A DNA stretch of 64,000 nt, taken from Chrysoporthe austroafricana (taxonomy: Eukaryota; Ascomycota; Sordariomycetes; Diaporthales; Cryphonectriaceae). Both the position numbers and the translations under genes were made by a program. The stretch spans positions 2,854,342 through 2,918,341 of the forward strand of contig JYIP02000007.1 of assembly GCA_001051155.2 (NCBI GenBank). Reading direction: 5' to 3'. Positions 63,401 to 64,000 of the stretch are shown piece by piece. Under the pieces are notes generated by a model. That model saw nothing but the letters and a program-made list of their open reading frames with translations. It had not been told where the DNA came from and searched no databases. Within the stretch, counting starts at the first letter, position 1. Each line of letters starts with the position of its first letter.

Positions 63401-63696
63401 CAAGAATCGTGGTGGTGTGTTTTCAGGTGCAGTATGGCGGGTAAGGAATTCACGATTTCCAGCACCCAGAAGCTGGCGGCGAATGGACCTTGAGTACCCC
63501 AACGCTGTCACTGATATACTGCTCAGGTACTGCTCAGATGCCGCTCAAGCCAGGATGCGGGCATGGCGACCTGGAGGCAACCAGACTGCTGGATGGCGAG
63601 GAAAGGTGCAAGTCTCGAATTCGCCGAACTGAAGCTGACTTGATGCGATTCGTAATTCGATTTCTCTGTCCTCTTCATGGCAATCACTATTTCTAA

Positions 63697-63860
63697 AATG
63701 CTACGTGAAGGCATGGATTGTCTTAGTGGCTGCTCTGGACTGTCTTGATTCTATGGATATATCATACATATCCTTGCCCAATGCTACGTGAAGGCATGGA
63801 TTGTCTTGGTGACTACTCTTGGTGACTACTCCAGATTGTCTTGGTGACAAAGGCGCTCGG
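63697..63860 (+). repeat. Tandem duplication, 83-bp period
   Basis: ATGCTACGTGAAGGCATGGA followed by TTGTCTT(A/G)GTG starts at 63698 and again at 63781; the second unit has an extra local duplication (CTTGGTGACTACTC). Between them TGGATATATCATACATATCC is a near-palindrome. Confidence 0.75.
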
Positions 63861-64000
63861 TGCTTAGGGAGCCGAGCACATTAGCCTTGTCTTCGACAAC
63901 ACGCTAGTAGGGGGCGTAGTCGTTGTGAATCACGTGAATCGTGGTTTCAATTAAATATATATAAACGAGGAACTTGAACCTCGAATAGGCTGTCTCTCCT

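Noticed and set aside
1..64000. CRISPR array, phage or bacterial operon
   Set aside because: No regular direct repeats with unique spacers, no Shine-Dalgarno-linked gene strings, and spliced fungal-type genes throughout.
1..64000. Starship-type giant transposon (tyrosine-recombinase captain gene)
   Set aside because: No frame with a recognisable DUF3435-like recombinase was found, although cargo-like gene content would fit; the element could extend beyond the window.

Overview
The window reads as a fungal nuclear contig, most likely from a filamentous ascomycete (Pezizomycotina, possibly Sordariomycetes). The evidence is short GT-AG introns (about 54-134 nt) with GTAAGT-like donors and CTAAC/CTGAC-like branch sites, GC-rich coding exons next to AT-richer spacers, protein families known mainly from ascomycetes, and nonsense codons in relics that look like repeat-induced point mutation (RIP). 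No ribosomal operon, phage, plasmid or CRISPR signal was seen. All gene models and splice sites were read by hand.

Layout. 1-6 kb: an open frame at the left edge, retroelement-like and unknown relics, a degenerate 40-bp repeat block, then a kinase gene (4017-6027, minus). 6-8.3 kb: a long basic, disordered protein gene, divergent from the kinase. 8.3-22.5 kb: a gene-poor repeat zone with GCCA/TGGC-type minisatellites, blocks present in inverted copies, two dispersed repeat families (here called A and B), and one recognisable gene, an RPA12-like RNA polymerase I subunit (14947-15327) whose start codon lies inside a perfect palindrome. 22.6-25 kb: a small internally duplicated gene and a 400-codon unknown relic with three nonsense codons. 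25-62 kb: the main interest of the window, a dispersed cluster of nuclease-like and kinase-like genes mixed with pseudogenes and repeats. 62-64 kb: repeats and membrane-protein relics.

The cluster. I count eight genes or relics whose proteins carry a PD-(D/E)XK-like (restriction-endonuclease fold) signature: 25212-26588 (relic), 27455-29252 (PDDEXK_12-like), 31059-31931 (Uma2-like), 41823-44644 (nuclease domain fused to a kinase domain), 48522-49786, 49997-51578 (broken), 54473-55866 and 60121-61638 (DUF7924-like). Five genes carry kinase or kinase-like domains: 4017-6027, 32819-34634, 41823-44644, 47105-47690 (relic) and 56842-58090 (probably a pseudokinase). Other members are two basic disordered proteins, each divergent from a kinase, and a family of unknown function (52371-53513).

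How they may work together. Nothing in the sequence proves a shared pathway. Restriction-like nucleases and odd kinases, frequent decay, one nuclease-kinase fusion, and the same promoter plus N-terminal leader placed in front of two unrelated nuclease domains resemble the modular effector systems (Crinkler/CR-type and other transposon-associated conflict proteins) described in fungi and oomycetes. That comparison is inference; the domain assignments rest on remembered family signatures and motif residues, not on a search.
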